Positions 1 to 8,483 are shown, counted from the first letter of the stretch. The stretch is DNA of 64,000 nt from GCA-2708415 sp964351905 (GCA_964351905.1 CAYGPG010000003.1:55653-119652), one strand, 5' to 3'. A program made the numbers and translations. The notes: a model not told the origin generated them from the sequence alone.

Positions 1-101
1 GTGCAACCGTAGAAGAATGCACGAAAGCGCTTATGAAATTAGGCGTAGCCGACGTGAATATTTTGACCTTAGCGCGGGTTGTAAAACCACAGCGTGGTTA
101 A
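1..101 (+). CDS. comF: ComF family protein, C-terminal end (5' truncated by window edge)
   Basis: Only the last 32 codons are inside the window, read from base 3 to a TAA at 99-101. The tail contains ATVEECTKAL and ends LTLARVVKPQRG, which resembles the C-terminus of the phosphoribosyltransferase-like ComF/GntX family. The family is linked to DNA uptake in competent bacteria but its biochemical role in most proteobacteria is unsettled. The next genes on this strand are a glutaredoxin and a nitrilase, and comF-grxC-nitrilase is a frequent alphaproteobacterial order, which supports the call. The stop overlaps the stop of the convergent hydroxylase gene by four bases. The fragment is too short to be certain. 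Confidence 0.6.
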   Translation, partial: ATVEECTKALMKLGVADVNILTLARVVKPQRG

Positions 102-1327
102 AGCGCCTCACCTCGAGCAAGGCGACCTTCATCAATGGATGGGGAGAGACTGCCTTTCATCATCAATAGTTTGAGTGCAGGAATAGAATCCATCGTTTTT
201 AATCCTGCGCGACGCAAGCCACGGAGCAAAGATATATTGTTGCTTACAATACGGTTGTAATTATCCACGCCAGTAAAGCGGGTATTGATATCTAGGCGGC
301 GTCTTTTGGCATATTGCGCCAGCACCAATTCGCTTCCAATGTCTTGTCCCAAGCGCGCAGCATCAATAATAACCTCTGCGATTGTGGCAACATCTCGTAG
401 TGATAAATTTAGCCCTTGCGCGCCGATAGGGCTCATGGCATGTGCTGCTTCTGCGATAAGCGCAACACGTTGTGCTGTAAATTCTTTTGCAATGACGGCT
501 TTTAACGGCCAATTTTCTGGCGCACTTGCGAGCTTAATTGTACCAAGTGCATTAAGAGAGCGATCCTGTATCACTTTTTCAAAAGCTGAGTTTTCCAAGG
601 TGATATATTTATGACTATCTTCTGTTTTTTCTACCCAAACGAGGCTGGAAAAATGCTTATTATTTTTATCTGGCATCGGCACAGTTGTAAAAGGTCCACC
701 GCTTCGATGATGTTCTGTTGAGATGTTCTTATGAGCGAGGCTATGTTCAAACAGGCATGTAATGGCACTTTGTTTATAATCCGTTTCAGAATATTTGACA
801 TTGGCGAGATCGCGCGTTTTTGAATATTTTCCATCAGCACCAATAATAATTTTTGCTTCTATCTGTTCATCATTGTCTAATTTTGCCGTGATGCTATTTT
901 CATTCGTAGCGAAGTTTTTTAGCTTAACCCCATTGATGATTTTAACATTTGAAAATTGAGAGATTTTTTGTGCAAGGGCCACGTGCAGCATAAAGTTTGG
1001 AATATTGTGCCCAAAAGAATCTTTGCCGATGTCACTTGCAGGAAAATCAATCACGACAGGATCAATTTCAGGGTTGCTATCATCAATAATACGCATTGCG
1101 TTGAGAGATGCTGTCCGATGTTCCAAATTTTCCCATAATTCTAAGGATTTTAGAATATTGACGGAAGCACCCATCAGCGCAGCAGTTCTGCCAAAAAACT
1201 CTTCTTTTTCGTGAAGGGGAAGCTCTCTAGGTTCAATTATGGTCGTGTTTAAGCCCGCTTTTCCTAAGAAACAGCCCAGAGCCAGTCCTCCAATTCCACC
1301 GCCGATAATCAACGCTTCCGTTTTCAT
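98..1327 (-). CDS. UbiH/UbiF-family FAD-dependent monooxygenase (ubiquinone biosynthesis type)
   Basis: This 409-residue protein is a class A flavoprotein hydroxylase. Seen in the sequence: an N-terminal dinucleotide-binding glycine motif (IIGGGIGGL, residues 7-15), a DG motif in the middle (IIGADGKYS) and the C-terminal FAD/ribityl motif in the form AEAAHAMSPIGAQGLNLSLRD, with AE where most family members have GD. Length and the AQGLNL signature fit the UbiH/UbiF/COQ6 group, which hydroxylates the aromatic ring of ubiquinone precursors at the inner membrane. Which ring position it acts on cannot be told from sequence alone. It sits inverted between comF and grxC, tail-to-tail with comF, and its start lies 47 bases from the grxC start, so the two are divergently transcribed. 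Confidence 0.85.
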   Translation of the reverse strand: MKTEALIIGGGIGGLALGCFLGKAGLNTTIIEPRELPLHEKEEFFGRTAALMGASVNILKSLELWENLEHRTASLNAMRIIDDSNPEIDPVVIDFPASDIGKDSFGHNIPNFMLHVALAQKISQFSNVKIINGVKLKNFATNENSITAKLDNDEQIEAKIIIGADGKYSKTRDLANVKYSETDYKQSAITCLFEHSLAHKNISTEHHRSGGPFTTVPMPDKNNKHFSSLVWVEKTEDSHKYITLENSAFEKVIQDRSLNALGTIKLASAPENWPLKAVIAKEFTAQRVALIAEAAHAMSPIGAQGLNLSLRDVATIAEVIIDAARLGQDIGSELVLAQYAKRRRLDINTRFTGVDNYNRIVSNNISLLRGLRRAGLKTMDSIPALKLLMMKGSLSPSIDEGRLARGEAL

Positions 1328-1374
1328 CAGAGTAATTTATAGTGTTTATATCAGAATTTAAAGAGAGGATTATA

Positions 1375-1641
1375 ATGTCAGACCAAGCCAAAGTTGAAAT
1401 ATATTATTGGACAACATGTCCCTTTTGCACGCGCGCACTCGCTTTATTAAATAATAAGAATGTTAAATATCAAGGGTATGACATTACAGGCGATGAAGAG
1501 GCCCGATCAAAAATGGTAAAACGTACAGGTGGCCCAAAATCTGTACCGCAGATTTTTATCAATGATAACTTGATTGGTGGTTGTGATGATTTACATGCTC
1601 TTGAAGCACAAGGTAAGTTAGATGATATGCTAAAAGGATAA
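1375..1641 (+). CDS. grxC: Glutaredoxin 3 (GrxC)
   Basis: An 88-residue dithiol glutaredoxin. The redox motif CPFC follows a YYWTTCP strand near residue 13, and the glutathione-binding TGGPKSVPQIFIN segment with its cis-proline and the late GGCDDL turn are all present. It reduces protein disulfides and glutathione mixed disulfides in the cytoplasm. I start at the ATG at 1375, which has an AGAGAGG ribosome-binding site 6-12 bases upstream; an upstream in-frame start would add eleven residues that do not belong to the fold. The nitrilase gene begins five bases after the stop, so the two are probably cotranscribed. Confidence 0.95.
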   Translation: MSDQAKVEIYYWTTCPFCTRALALLNNKNVKYQGYDITGDEEARSKMVKRTGGPKSVPQIFINDNLIGGCDDLHALEAQGKLDDMLKG

Positions 1642-1646
1642 GCATT

Positions 1647-2509
1647 ATGAGCATGATGACAGTCGCCTGTGTTCAATTAAACGTTGGCAGTGATATTGAA
1701 GAAAATTTAAAGCAAGCTGGTACGCTTATTCGTGAAGCGGCTAAGGATGGTGCGGATTTTATTGCCACACCTGAAAATACAGATTTCATGGCTCGTAGTG
1801 CTATAGAAATGTTGGAAATTGCGCCAGAATCAGAAAAACATCCTGGTATTCCATTCTTTTCATTTTTGGCGAAGGAGTTGAAAGTCTGGTTGCTTATTGG
1901 CTCCATGAAAATAAAAGCAGAGAATGGAAAAGTTTTTAACAGGAGCTTTTTGTTTGGCCCAGGCGGGTTGTTGAGAGCGTCTTACGATAAAATACANNNN
2001 NNNNNNAAATACATCTATTTGATGTGGCTCTTCCAAAGGGTGGGGAACAACACCAAGAGAGTGCCAGCGTACAAGGCGGTGAAAAAGCCGTCCTTGTGGG
2101 GATGGGGGAGCGCAAATTAGGCATGACAATTTGTTATGATCTTCGCTTTCCTTATCTTTATAGAACTTTGGCACAAAAAGGAGCGGAGATCATAACGGTT
2201 CCTTCGGCGTTTACGGCGCAAACAGGAGAAGCACATTGGGAAGCTTTGTTACGCGCACGTGCCATTGAAACGGGAAGTTTTATTGTTGCGCCTGCGCAAT
2301 GTGGTGATCATCCGGGAGGGCGAAAAACTTATGGTCATTCAATGATTGTAGGACCATGGGGACAGGTTCTGGCGGAAAAAACAGAAGACACGCAAGGATT
2401 CATCACGCGTAAAATTGATTATCTTGATGTTATTAAAGCGCGTACCGCTATTCCTTCCTTAACGCACGATCGTACTTACGATTTTTACAAAACAAAAGAC
2501 GAATTATAA
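1647..2509 (+). CDS. Carbon-nitrogen hydrolase (nitrilase superfamily), interrupted by an assembly gap
   Basis: A nitrilase-superfamily amidase; the catalytic triad is visible as Glu43 (TPEN), Lys115 (SYDK) and Cys157 (MTICYDLRFP). As deposited the gene is broken by ten Ns at 1997-2006 and the downstream part lies in another frame. The contig ends share the seven bases AAATACA; collapsing Ns plus overlap (17 bases) restores one frame reading YDKIHLFDVALP and gives 281 residues, the normal family length. I therefore regard the gene as intact. Relatives include deaminated-glutathione amidase (Nit1-like) and general aliphatic amidases; position behind grxC is typical of alphaproteobacteria and hints at glutathione-linked repair, but the substrate is not shown by sequence. 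Confidence 0.9.
1997..2006. other. Assembly gap (10 N) with overlapping contig ends
   Basis: Ten Ns. The bases before the run end in AAATACA and the bases after it begin with AAATACA, and both lie in the same codons of the nitrilase (KIH). The simplest reading is that no sequence is missing and that seven bases are duplicated across the join. Confidence 0.9.
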
Positions 2510-2526
2510 AAATAAAAAGGTTTAAG

Positions 2527-4011
2527 ATGTCAGATACACCCGAAGCAATTTACGTTGGATCAGAAACAGGTGTTCCAGAAAATAAGTTATATTTTGAATT
2601 AAAGTGGGGAAACCGCCACGGTCTGATTGCCGGTGCAACAGGAACAGGTAAAACGGTTACGTTGCAAGATTTAGCGGAAGGTTTTTCTAATGCTGGTGTG
2701 CCTGTGTTTATGGCGGACGTGAAGGGGGATTTATCTGGCCTTTGTCAGCCATCAGAAATGGAAGATTTCCTCGTAAAGCGGGCAGAGATTATTGGGCTTG
2801 AAGATTATAAACCGCGCGCGTTTCCTGTGACGTTTTGGGATATGTTCGGTAAACAAGGACATCCTGTACGCACAACAATTTCAGAAATTGGTCCCATCCT
2901 TTTAGCGCGTATGTTGGAGCTTAATGATACGCAAGAAGGTGTGTTGAACATTGCATTTCGTTTGGCAGATGAAGAAGGGATGCTTCTTCTTGATCTGAAA
3001 GATTTGCGTGCTCTTCTTATTTCAATGAGTGAGCGCGCCAGTGAAATTTCTTCACGCTATGGTAATGTGAGCAAGCAATCGATTGGTGCTATTCAACGCT
3101 CGCTCTTACGATTGGAAGACCAAGGGGGTGATAAGTTCTTTGGAGAACCGGCGCTAGAACTAACAGATTTGATGCGTACTGACATGGATGGTAAAGGGTA
3201 TGTGAACATCTTAGCCGCAGATGAATTGATGAATAGTCCGCGTTTATATGCGACATTTTTGCTGTGGTTGTTATCTGAATTGTTTGAAGAATTGCCTGAG
3301 GCTGGAGATTCTTCTAAACCCAAATTTGTTTTCTTTTTCGATGAAGCACATTTGTTATTTAATGATGCACCAAAGGCTTTATTAGAAAAAGTTGAACAGG
3401 TGGTGCGTTTGATCCGTTCAAAAGGTGTTGGTGTCTTTTTTATAACACAAAATCCTGCGGATATTCCAGATACAGTCTTAGGGCAGTTAGGGAACCGTAT
3501 CCAACATGCGTTGCGCGCTTTTACGCCCAAACAGCAAAAGGCTATTAAGCAAGCTGCAGAGACGTATCGCGAAAACCCTAAATTTGATGTTGCTGATATT
3601 ATAACTGAATTAGGTGTTGGTGAGGCACTGGTTTCAACATTAGAAGATAAAGGAACGCCGTCTATCGTTGAACGGACGCTTATTCGCCCGCCAACGTCAA
3701 AATTGGGACCGGCAAGCGCAGAAGCAAAACGGATGGCGTTGATGGCGGATGGTGTTGGCGCAAAATATGACACGACAAATGATCGTGAAAGCGCCTACGA
3801 GATATTGCAGAGGAAGGCAGAAATGGCCGCAGAGCAAGTGGCGAAAGCTCAAGAAGAGGCCGCAAAAGCAAAGCCTAAGAAGAAATCAAATAGACAGAGC
3901 GTTGGGGAAGCCGCAGTCAAATCTATCGTGCGGGCGATGAGTTCATCCATAGGGCGTAAGATTGCCAATGAAATTATGCGCGGCGTCCTAGGTGGTTTGA
4001 AAAAACGTTAA
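2527..4011 (+). CDS. HerA-like ATPase of the DUF853 (YjgR) family
   Basis: A 494-residue P-loop ATPase. Walker A is GATGTGKT at residues 36-43, the Walker B strand is FVFFFDEAH about residue 270, and the TQNPADIPDTVLGQLGNR segment is the family sensor/arginine region. The C-terminal tail is lysine- and alanine-rich and may form a coiled coil. The DUF853 family is related to the HerA/FtsK translocases; E. coli YjgR is a member without an assigned function. It starts 17 bases after the nitrilase stop with an AAAAAGG ribosome-binding site, so it may belong to the same transcript. The last four bases overlap the convergent XRE gene. Confidence 0.9.
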   Translation: MSDTPEAIYVGSETGVPENKLYFELKWGNRHGLIAGATGTGKTVTLQDLAEGFSNAGVPVFMADVKGDLSGLCQPSEMEDFLVKRAEIIGLEDYKPRAFPVTFWDMFGKQGHPVRTTISEIGPILLARMLELNDTQEGVLNIAFRLADEEGMLLLDLKDLRALLISMSERASEISSRYGNVSKQSIGAIQRSLLRLEDQGGDKFFGEPALELTDLMRTDMDGKGYVNILAADELMNSPRLYATFLLWLLSELFEELPEAGDSSKPKFVFFFDEAHLLFNDAPKALLEKVEQVVRLIRSKGVGVFFITQNPADIPDTVLGQLGNRIQHALRAFTPKQQKAIKQAAETYRENPKFDVADIITELGVGEALVSTLEDKGTPSIVERTLIRPPTSKLGPASAEAKRMALMADGVGAKYDTTNDRESAYEILQRKAEMAAEQVAKAQEEAAKAKPKKKSNRQSVGEAAVKSIVRAMSSSIGRKIANEIMRGVLGGLKKR

Positions 4012-4322
4012 GCTAGGATTTCTAAAGAAATATCGAGAGCCCCAGCAATGGATTTTAAGGCGCGGATGGAGCCGTCTTTGCGGCCCGTTTCAATTTCAGT
4101 GAGGTAGGGGCGGGAAATACCTGCGGCTTCGGCTAGGTCACCTTGTGTCATACCGCGATATTTACGAACAACTTTAATGGCACTTTCTTTTCCGACTGTT
4201 AGTTTTTCTAAAACTTCTTGGGGGAGTTTAGTGTTACTTCCGGCGTTTTTGAGTGCGGTATAGTCATGAACGGGTACAAGAACGTGAGGTTTTCCTGCAA
4301 TGTGAATAATATCGTAATTCAT
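4008..4322 (-). CDS. Small XRE-family transcriptional regulator, antitoxin-like
   Basis: A 104-residue protein with a Cro/CI-type helix-turn-helix in its C-terminal half (GMTQGDLAEAAGISRPYLTE, about residues 57-76). The N-terminal 45 residues (IHIAGKPHVLVPVHDY) look like the dimerisation arm of Phd/HigA-type antitoxins. No toxin-like gene is adjacent: the neighbours are the DUF853 ATPase and an outer-membrane enzyme. It could be a solitary antitoxin relic or an ordinary regulator. Its own promoter must lie in the 59 bases between 4323 and 4381, where no operator is obvious to me. Confidence 0.85.
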   Translation of the reverse strand: MNYDIIHIAGKPHVLVPVHDYTALKNAGSNTKLPQEVLEKLTVGKESAIKVVRKYRGMTQGDLAEAAGISRPYLTEIETGRKDGSIRALKSIAGALDISLEILA

Positions 4323-4381
4323 TTAAATATTCCCTATGAATTACAAGATAACAGATTCGCAAAGTGGCTGGTAGCGACTTT

Positions 4382-5497
4382 TTAAAATCGTGTTGTGAGG
4401 GTGAGGGAGCCGAAAATACTAGGATCGTCTTGGCCATCAAATTCCTTAGTGCGGTAATTTAAGGTATAAGATAGGCGATAGTCATCGTAAGTGATTGCTG
4501 CACCAACATTCGCATCGCCGACAAAGATTTTCTTATCGACGCTGTGGCTATCCTTAAAGGTATTTCCATCAAGGAAGATATTACGCCCCATCGCGCGCCC
4601 GTCTAGGCCTGCAAAGAGGAGCCAGCTAAATTCATTATCAGGACTGTCAAAAAATCCTGTCCCTGCCATGGCAGGTTGCACGCGTGGTGGCGTGTCTTGG
4701 ATACGGTCTTCAAAGGGCGCGAATGTTAAAGTCGCCCCTGTTCCTGCATAGGTGTAAATATTACCAAGCGCGACATTCATGTTGGGTTCTAAACGAAAGC
4801 GAAAATCTCCGATATTTTGTGTTGCCCAGACAGGCCAACGGCGACGCCAAGAGACATTTAGGCCAGGCTCAAAATCAAGTTGGTTATCCCATCCTTGAGG
4901 CGTGGGGGAGTCGGGTACATTTTTATGAACAGCTTTTTGAACTTGCTCACCTAAGGCCTGCGGGCCGACGACACCTGCTGTAAATTCGACCTCGTCCATG
5001 TGGTTTTTGGTAATAGTTGTTAGGCCCACCGTACCATAAAGCCATGCGGCATAAGGGCGGTCATCTTGTTGAAGTTGCCTCACTGTAATGTCTTTGGGCG
5101 TATAAAGATTTTGACCTATAGTGAAAACGGTGCTGGTGGTTTGGTTTAAGTCAAAAGTAGGGATTGCATCCGCTAATTCATCAATAACGGGTGGTACTTT
5201 GGTTTCCACATCAAAATAGGTCAAACGAACGCCGTTTGTGTAATTTTCATCTGTGCCGCCGCCAATAAGGTCATTTTCAAAAGATAGGCTTAGATAATTA
5301 CGGTCACTAGAATTTTGAACACGGTTTGAAACTTTACGCTCCACAGATTGTAAATCATTCAGATTTTTCTTTAGCTCTTTGACTTGCTCTTGTCTTTGCT
5401 CTGCTGTCGCTTTCAAATCTGATTGCTGTGCCTTTGACAAAGAAGGCAATATAATCAATGCAAAGGCAAATAAAAATAGGCTCGTAAATTTTAGCAT
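4382..5497 (-). CDS. lpxR: Lipid A deacylase LpxR family (DUF2219) outer-membrane protein
   Basis: Predicted 371-residue outer-membrane beta-barrel. A signal peptide covers about residues 1-23, followed by a short charged coiled-coil stretch (residues 28-58) and then the barrel. The LpxR active-site landmarks are present: SFENDLIGGGTDENYTNGVR with Asn75-Asp76, and GEQVQKAVHK with His191, followed by QGWDNQ. The family removes the 3'-acyloxyacyl group of lipid A in a calcium-dependent reaction at the outer membrane, which would change surface charge and immune recognition. I start at the ATG at 5497 because a longer frame would read through the terminator of the upstream gene. The last strand ends in TRF, a normal barrel C-terminus. 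Confidence 0.85.
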   Translation of the reverse strand: MLKFTSLFLFAFALIILPSLSKAQQSDLKATAEQRQEQVKELKKNLNDLQSVERKVSNRVQNSSDRNYLSLSFENDLIGGGTDENYTNGVRLTYFDVETKVPPVIDELADAIPTFDLNQTTSTVFTIGQNLYTPKDITVRQLQQDDRPYAAWLYGTVGLTTITKNHMDEVEFTAGVVGPQALGEQVQKAVHKNVPDSPTPQGWDNQLDFEPGLNVSWRRRWPVWATQNIGDFRFRLEPNMNVALGNIYTYAGTGATLTFAPFEDRIQDTPPRVQPAMAGTGFFDSPDNEFSWLLFAGLDGRAMGRNIFLDGNTFKDSHSVDKKIFVGDANVGAAITYDDYRLSYTLNYRTKEFDGQDDPSIFGSLTLTTRF

Positions 5498-5556
5498 TTT
5501 GTATCTATAGCTTTGGTTGAGGCTCCTGTCTAACTTTATTAAGGACAAGAAGTTCC

Positions 5557-5583
5557 ATAAAAAAACCGCCATGAAGGCGGTCT
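5557..5583 (-). terminator. Rho-independent terminator after the FTR1 gene
   Basis: On the minus strand the hairpin ACCGCC-TTCAT-GGCGGT (5565-5581) is followed by a run of seven Ts. It lies 27 bases past the FTR1 stop and before the LpxR start, so the two genes are separate units. Confidence 0.85.
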
Positions 5584-5609
5584 TTAGAAAAATTATATTT
5601 TATGGGGGG

Positions 5610-6392
5610 TTATTCAGCCGCCATAGGATGATTTTTTTGCGTAAGCTTGTCTTTCGCATAAGATATAATCAGCCATACACAAGGCACGACCAATAGGCCA
5701 TAAATTGTGAGTTGACCAAATAAAGTCTTTGAGCTAACCCATGGTTTCATTGCCTGATGCACAGCATCATTATAGAAGATTGTGCCTTCAACTTCAGTTA
5801 GCTCGTATACGCCATAGAGGAAAAGATGAACGGCAAAAAGGAAAAGAAAAATTCCAGTGACCTGCATAAAAAGCTTTAAGTTAATTTTATGACTTTGGCT
5901 GGCCCATAGGTAGCCAATAACTGCCGTCAGACCAATACCTGCAAGAGCACCAAGCATCATTTGTGTGCCGTCTGTTTTGTGGCTTATAGCGCCGAGCATA
6001 AGTGCAGTTTCCATACCTTCACGGGCAATCATAACAACGGTAAAAATGAATATACCGATCATAGCACCCTTACCGGCTTTCGCAGCGTGCTTGTCAATGG
6101 TTTTACCAATATGATCTTTGATCTTGTGGGCTGTCGTCATCATGTAATAGGTGAGGGAGGCCACAAGAATACCAGCAACAATCGCCAAAATACCTTCCAT
6201 TAAGGGTGTGTTAGCAAGTGCAGCGATGTGCCAACCTGTTGTTGCGCTAATGATTAGAGCTGTTGCAATACCGAAATAGACAGGCTTTTTCAGATTGTCA
6301 CGGCCTGTTTTTGTAAGATAAGCCAACGTGATAGCGACGATTAAGAACGCCTCTAATCCTTCGCGGAATGTAATAAGGAGTGTTTCTAGCAT
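5610..6392 (-). CDS. FTR1/EfeU-family iron permease
   Basis: A 260-residue integral membrane protein with about seven hydrophobic segments. Two REGxE iron-passage motifs identify the FTR1 family: REGLE at residues 10-14 and REGME at residues 124-128, in the expected first and fourth helices. The family imports iron, ferric iron in yeast Ftr1 with a partner oxidase and ferrous/ferric iron in bacterial EfeUOB. Neither EfeO nor EfeB, nor a multicopper oxidase, is next to it here, so the periplasmic partner is unknown. A near-perfect Fur-type palindrome lies 19-37 bases upstream of the start, and a terminator follows the stop, making this a one-gene iron-regulated unit. Confidence 0.9.
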   Translation of the reverse strand: MLETLLITFREGLEAFLIVAITLAYLTKTGRDNLKKPVYFGIATALIISATTGWHIAALANTPLMEGILAIVAGILVASLTYYMMTTAHKIKDHIGKTIDKHAAKAGKGAMIGIFIFTVVMIAREGMETALMLGAISHKTDGTQMMLGALAGIGLTAVIGYLWASQSHKINLKLFMQVTGIFLFLFAVHLFLYGVYELTEVEGTIFYNDAVHQAMKPWVSSKTLFGQLTIYGLLVVPCVWLIISYAKDKLTQKNHPMAAE

Positions 6393-6410
6393 TGTTTTTC
6401 CTATGTTTTA

Positions 6411-6429
6411 AATGAGAATGATTGTCATT
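6411..6429 (-). promoter_or_regulatory. Fur box upstream of the FTR1 gene
   Basis: The 19 bases AATGAGAATGATTGTCATT match the pattern AATGAnAATnATTnTCATT, a near-perfect palindrome and very close to the classical ferric uptake regulator operator. It sits directly in front of the iron permease start on the minus strand. The carboxylesterase gene reads the other way 85 bases further on and could also be affected. Confidence 0.8.
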
Positions 6430-6513
6430 AACTACGCCTTATAAAATTTAAAATCAATAGAAAATTGAGTTTTTTGATTGTTATCCAGTGCATGATTGAG
6501 CATAAATAAAATT

Positions 6514-7152
6514 ATGATTTCTAACAGCTACACACAAAAACCATTATCAAACGGTGCGCCTAAGCAAATAGTCGTTTTTTTGCATGGATATGGATCAAAT
6601 GGGCAAGATTTAATCTCCCTCGCTCCTTATTTCGCCAATGCTTTGCCAGACGCAGTATTTGTATCCCCTGATGCGCCATATCCCTGTGAGGTCGGGATGG
6701 GTTACCAATGGTTCTCATTGGCTGAATACACGCCTGTAAAATTGCTAGAAGGGGCACAGCAAGCACATCCTGTTCTGGATAACTATCTGGATAAGCTGTT
6801 GAAGGAGTATGAATTAACGGCGGATAAAATGGCGTTAGTTGGTTTCTCACAAGGCACAATGATGAGCCTTTACACAGGATTACGCCAAAATCCTGCTTTA
6901 GGAGGTGTTTTAGGATATTCTGGAGCGTTAGTGGGCTTGGAGGCTGTGGATAATGAAAATCGAGCACCAATATGTCTTATTCATGGTGAAAATGATTCGG
7001 TTGTGCCTGTGGTGGCTTATCAGGATGCGTGTCAAAAACTGCTTGAAAAAGGGTATGACGTAAGTGGTCATAGCACGCCTAATTTAGAACATTCGATTGA
7101 TGAAGCAGGTATTCAAGTGGGCGCAAGCTTCCTCGGCAATATATTTAATTGA
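6514..7152 (+). CDS. Phospholipase/carboxylesterase family alpha/beta hydrolase
   Basis: A 212-residue alpha/beta hydrolase without signal peptide. The serine nucleophile is in GFSQG, the acid in HGENDSVVP and the histidine in LEHSID, and the opening HGYGSNGQDL strand carries the oxyanion region; together these are the signature of the acyl-protein thioesterase/carboxylesterase family (PF02230). Such enzymes hydrolyse short-chain esters or lysophospholipids; the physiological substrate cannot be read from sequence. The ATG at 6514 is preferred over an in-frame TTG 18 bases upstream; neither has a good ribosome-binding site. Confidence 0.85.
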   Translation: MISNSYTQKPLSNGAPKQIVVFLHGYGSNGQDLISLAPYFANALPDAVFVSPDAPYPCEVGMGYQWFSLAEYTPVKLLEGAQQAHPVLDNYLDKLLKEYELTADKMALVGFSQGTMMSLYTGLRQNPALGGVLGYSGALVGLEAVDNENRAPICLIHGENDSVVPVVAYQDACQKLLEKGYDVSGHSTPNLEHSIDEAGIQVGASFLGNIFN

Positions 7153-7419
7153 AACAATAGCTTATTAATCTTTTGTTAACCAATATAATAAAATTTCAAA
7201 ACGATCCGAAGCGTTAAAATAATTGTCATAATTTTTAATGTAAATTATGAGGTTATATCAAATTTTAGCAGCATTGCGAAAACCTTGGGTCAGCCTTGCT
7301 TTCGTGGTATAATGAGGTATGTAAGAGGCGAGGTCAGTTCTATCTAATTTAGCAACTCCACTCCATTGATCTCCCCCCAGTTCTTGGGAATAATGTTACA
7401 TAAATAGGAGAGAGGCAGT
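7153..7419 (+). promoter_or_regulatory. Intergenic region with a sigma-70 promoter for the HNH gene
   Basis: A 267-base gene-free stretch, very AT-rich in its first half. It holds a good promoter: TTGGGT (7285-7290), 17 bases, TATAAT (7308-7313), predicting a start near 7320 and a leader of about 100 bases before the HNH start. I see no open frame or riboswitch in it. Confidence 0.6.
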
Positions 7420-8007
7420 ATGACAACAATGTCAGAAAATGATGGATTACGAAGTTTAGAGCAGTGTCCTGCTCTTATCCTAAATGCTGATTTTAGGCCT
7501 TTGAGCTATTTCCCTTTATCTGTATGGCCTTGGCAGGAAGCTGTGAAGGCCATTTTTCGGGATACGGTAACGATTGTTAGTGAATATGACCGCGTCATTC
7601 ACTCGCCAACCACAGAATTTAAGCTACCTAGCGTGATTGCGCTTAAAGAATATCTACCAACAAGCCATGCGCCGGCCTTTACGCGTTATAATGTATTTTT
7701 ACGTGATGCGTGGCATTGCCAGTATTGCGGTAACATTTATAAGACACAGCATTTAACATTTGACCATGTGATCCCAAGATCACGTGGCGGAAGAACATCC
7801 TGGGACAATATTGTCTCGGCTTGTAAGCCTTGCAACACAAGAAAAGGCAGTAAAATGCCTCATGAGTGCAATATGCACCCAATTGCAGAGCCGCGCGAGC
7901 CGTCAATATATGAGCTTCAGGAAACAGGACGAAGGTTCCCACCTAATTTCTTACATGAAAGCTGGGGGGATTTTCTATATTGGGATAGCGAACTTGATGC
8001 GGGCTAA
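7420..8007 (+). CDS. HNH endonuclease family protein
   Basis: A 195-residue protein whose C-terminal half is a zinc-ribbon HNH nuclease: CQYC (Cys100, Cys103), FDHVIPRSRGG with Asp115-His116, Asn130 (WDN) and CKPC (Cys135, Cys138). The N-terminal 90 residues (LNADFRPLSYFPLSVWPWQEA) are the conserved extension of a widespread chromosomal HNH family in alphaproteobacteria, so this is more likely a resident gene than a homing or restriction enzyme. Start at 7420 has AGGAGAGAGG upstream. No methyltransferase or phage gene is adjacent. The biological role of this group is not established. Confidence 0.9.
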   Translation: MTTMSENDGLRSLEQCPALILNADFRPLSYFPLSVWPWQEAVKAIFRDTVTIVSEYDRVIHSPTTEFKLPSVIALKEYLPTSHAPAFTRYNVFLRDAWHCQYCGNIYKTQHLTFDHVIPRSRGGRTSWDNIVSACKPCNTRKGSKMPHECNMHPIAEPREPSIYELQETGRRFPPNFLHESWGDFLYWDSELDAG

Positions 8008-8015
8008 AAAAAGCC

Positions 8016-8038
8016 CCCTTACACACCGTGTGTGAGGG
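8016..8038 (+). terminator. Hairpin after the HNH gene (possible 3' end)
   Basis: A ten-base-pair stem (CCCTTACACA / TGTGTGAGGG with one G-T pair) and a three-base loop begins nine bases after the HNH stop. There is no T run behind it, so it is either a weak terminator or an mRNA 3' stabiliser. Confidence 0.45.
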
Positions 8039-8100
8039 CATAAATCAAGGCGTTGTACTAATATTTTTTAAACTAAACGCAAACTTAAAGGAGGTTGCAC

Positions 8101-8451
8101 ATGTTAGATAAAATTTTAGACGTAGGTCACGTGAGATCAACAATGGGAGCATTTTGGTTCTATGTTCTTTCCGTTATCTTGTTGGTTGGTATTTCAACCA
8201 CTCTCGTAAATTTCTTAGGAATGGTTGGCGCGGTTGAAAGCGTTGGGTCATTCTTTGGCGGATCAGAAATCCACGTGCTCGTGGGGTCTGTATTTACTTT
8301 ACTGCTCTCAGGCATGATCTTGTCACACAGAAAGTTAACGAGCGACATTTTCGCCGTATTGTTAACAGTTGTGGCAGTCTACCTATCATACACAACAGAT
8401 GTGATGTTAGGTCTGATCCCAGTCGCAATTATGACGACAATTAAGAAGTAA
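8101..8451 (+). CDS. Small three-helix inner-membrane protein, unknown function
   Basis: A 116-residue hydrophobic protein with three to four likely transmembrane segments (about residues 16-38, 52-74 and 80-110) and a Lys-Lys C-terminus. I do not recognise the family. Translation should be strong: AAAGGAGG, complementary to the 16S tail, sits five bases before the ATG, which is why I prefer this start to a TTG two codons upstream. It has a clear terminator of its own, so it is a monocistronic or distal gene. High expression potential of a tiny membrane protein is the main thing to note. Confidence 0.8.
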   Translation: MLDKILDVGHVRSTMGAFWFYVLSVILLVGISTTLVNFLGMVGAVESVGSFFGGSEIHVLVGSVFTLLLSGMILSHRKLTSDIFAVLLTVVAVYLSYTTDVMLGLIPVAIMTTIKK

Positions 8452-8483
8452 GTTTTTACTCTTAATTTAACTTAAAAATAACA

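Noticed and set aside
2024..2509. A separate 161-residue amidase gene starting at 2024
   Set aside because: It is the C-terminal part of the nitrilase; the apparent start is produced by the assembly gap.
4008..4322. Toxin-antitoxin pair
   Set aside because: The HTH protein looks antitoxin-like but neither neighbour is a toxin-sized or toxin-like gene.
5498..5572. Earlier start for the LpxR-type gene
   Set aside because: It would begin inside the terminator hairpin of the FTR1 gene and place 25 residues before a clear signal peptide.
7420..8007. Restriction or homing endonuclease
   Set aside because: The conserved N-terminal extension and lack of a methyltransferase or intron context point to a resident chromosomal HNH family.
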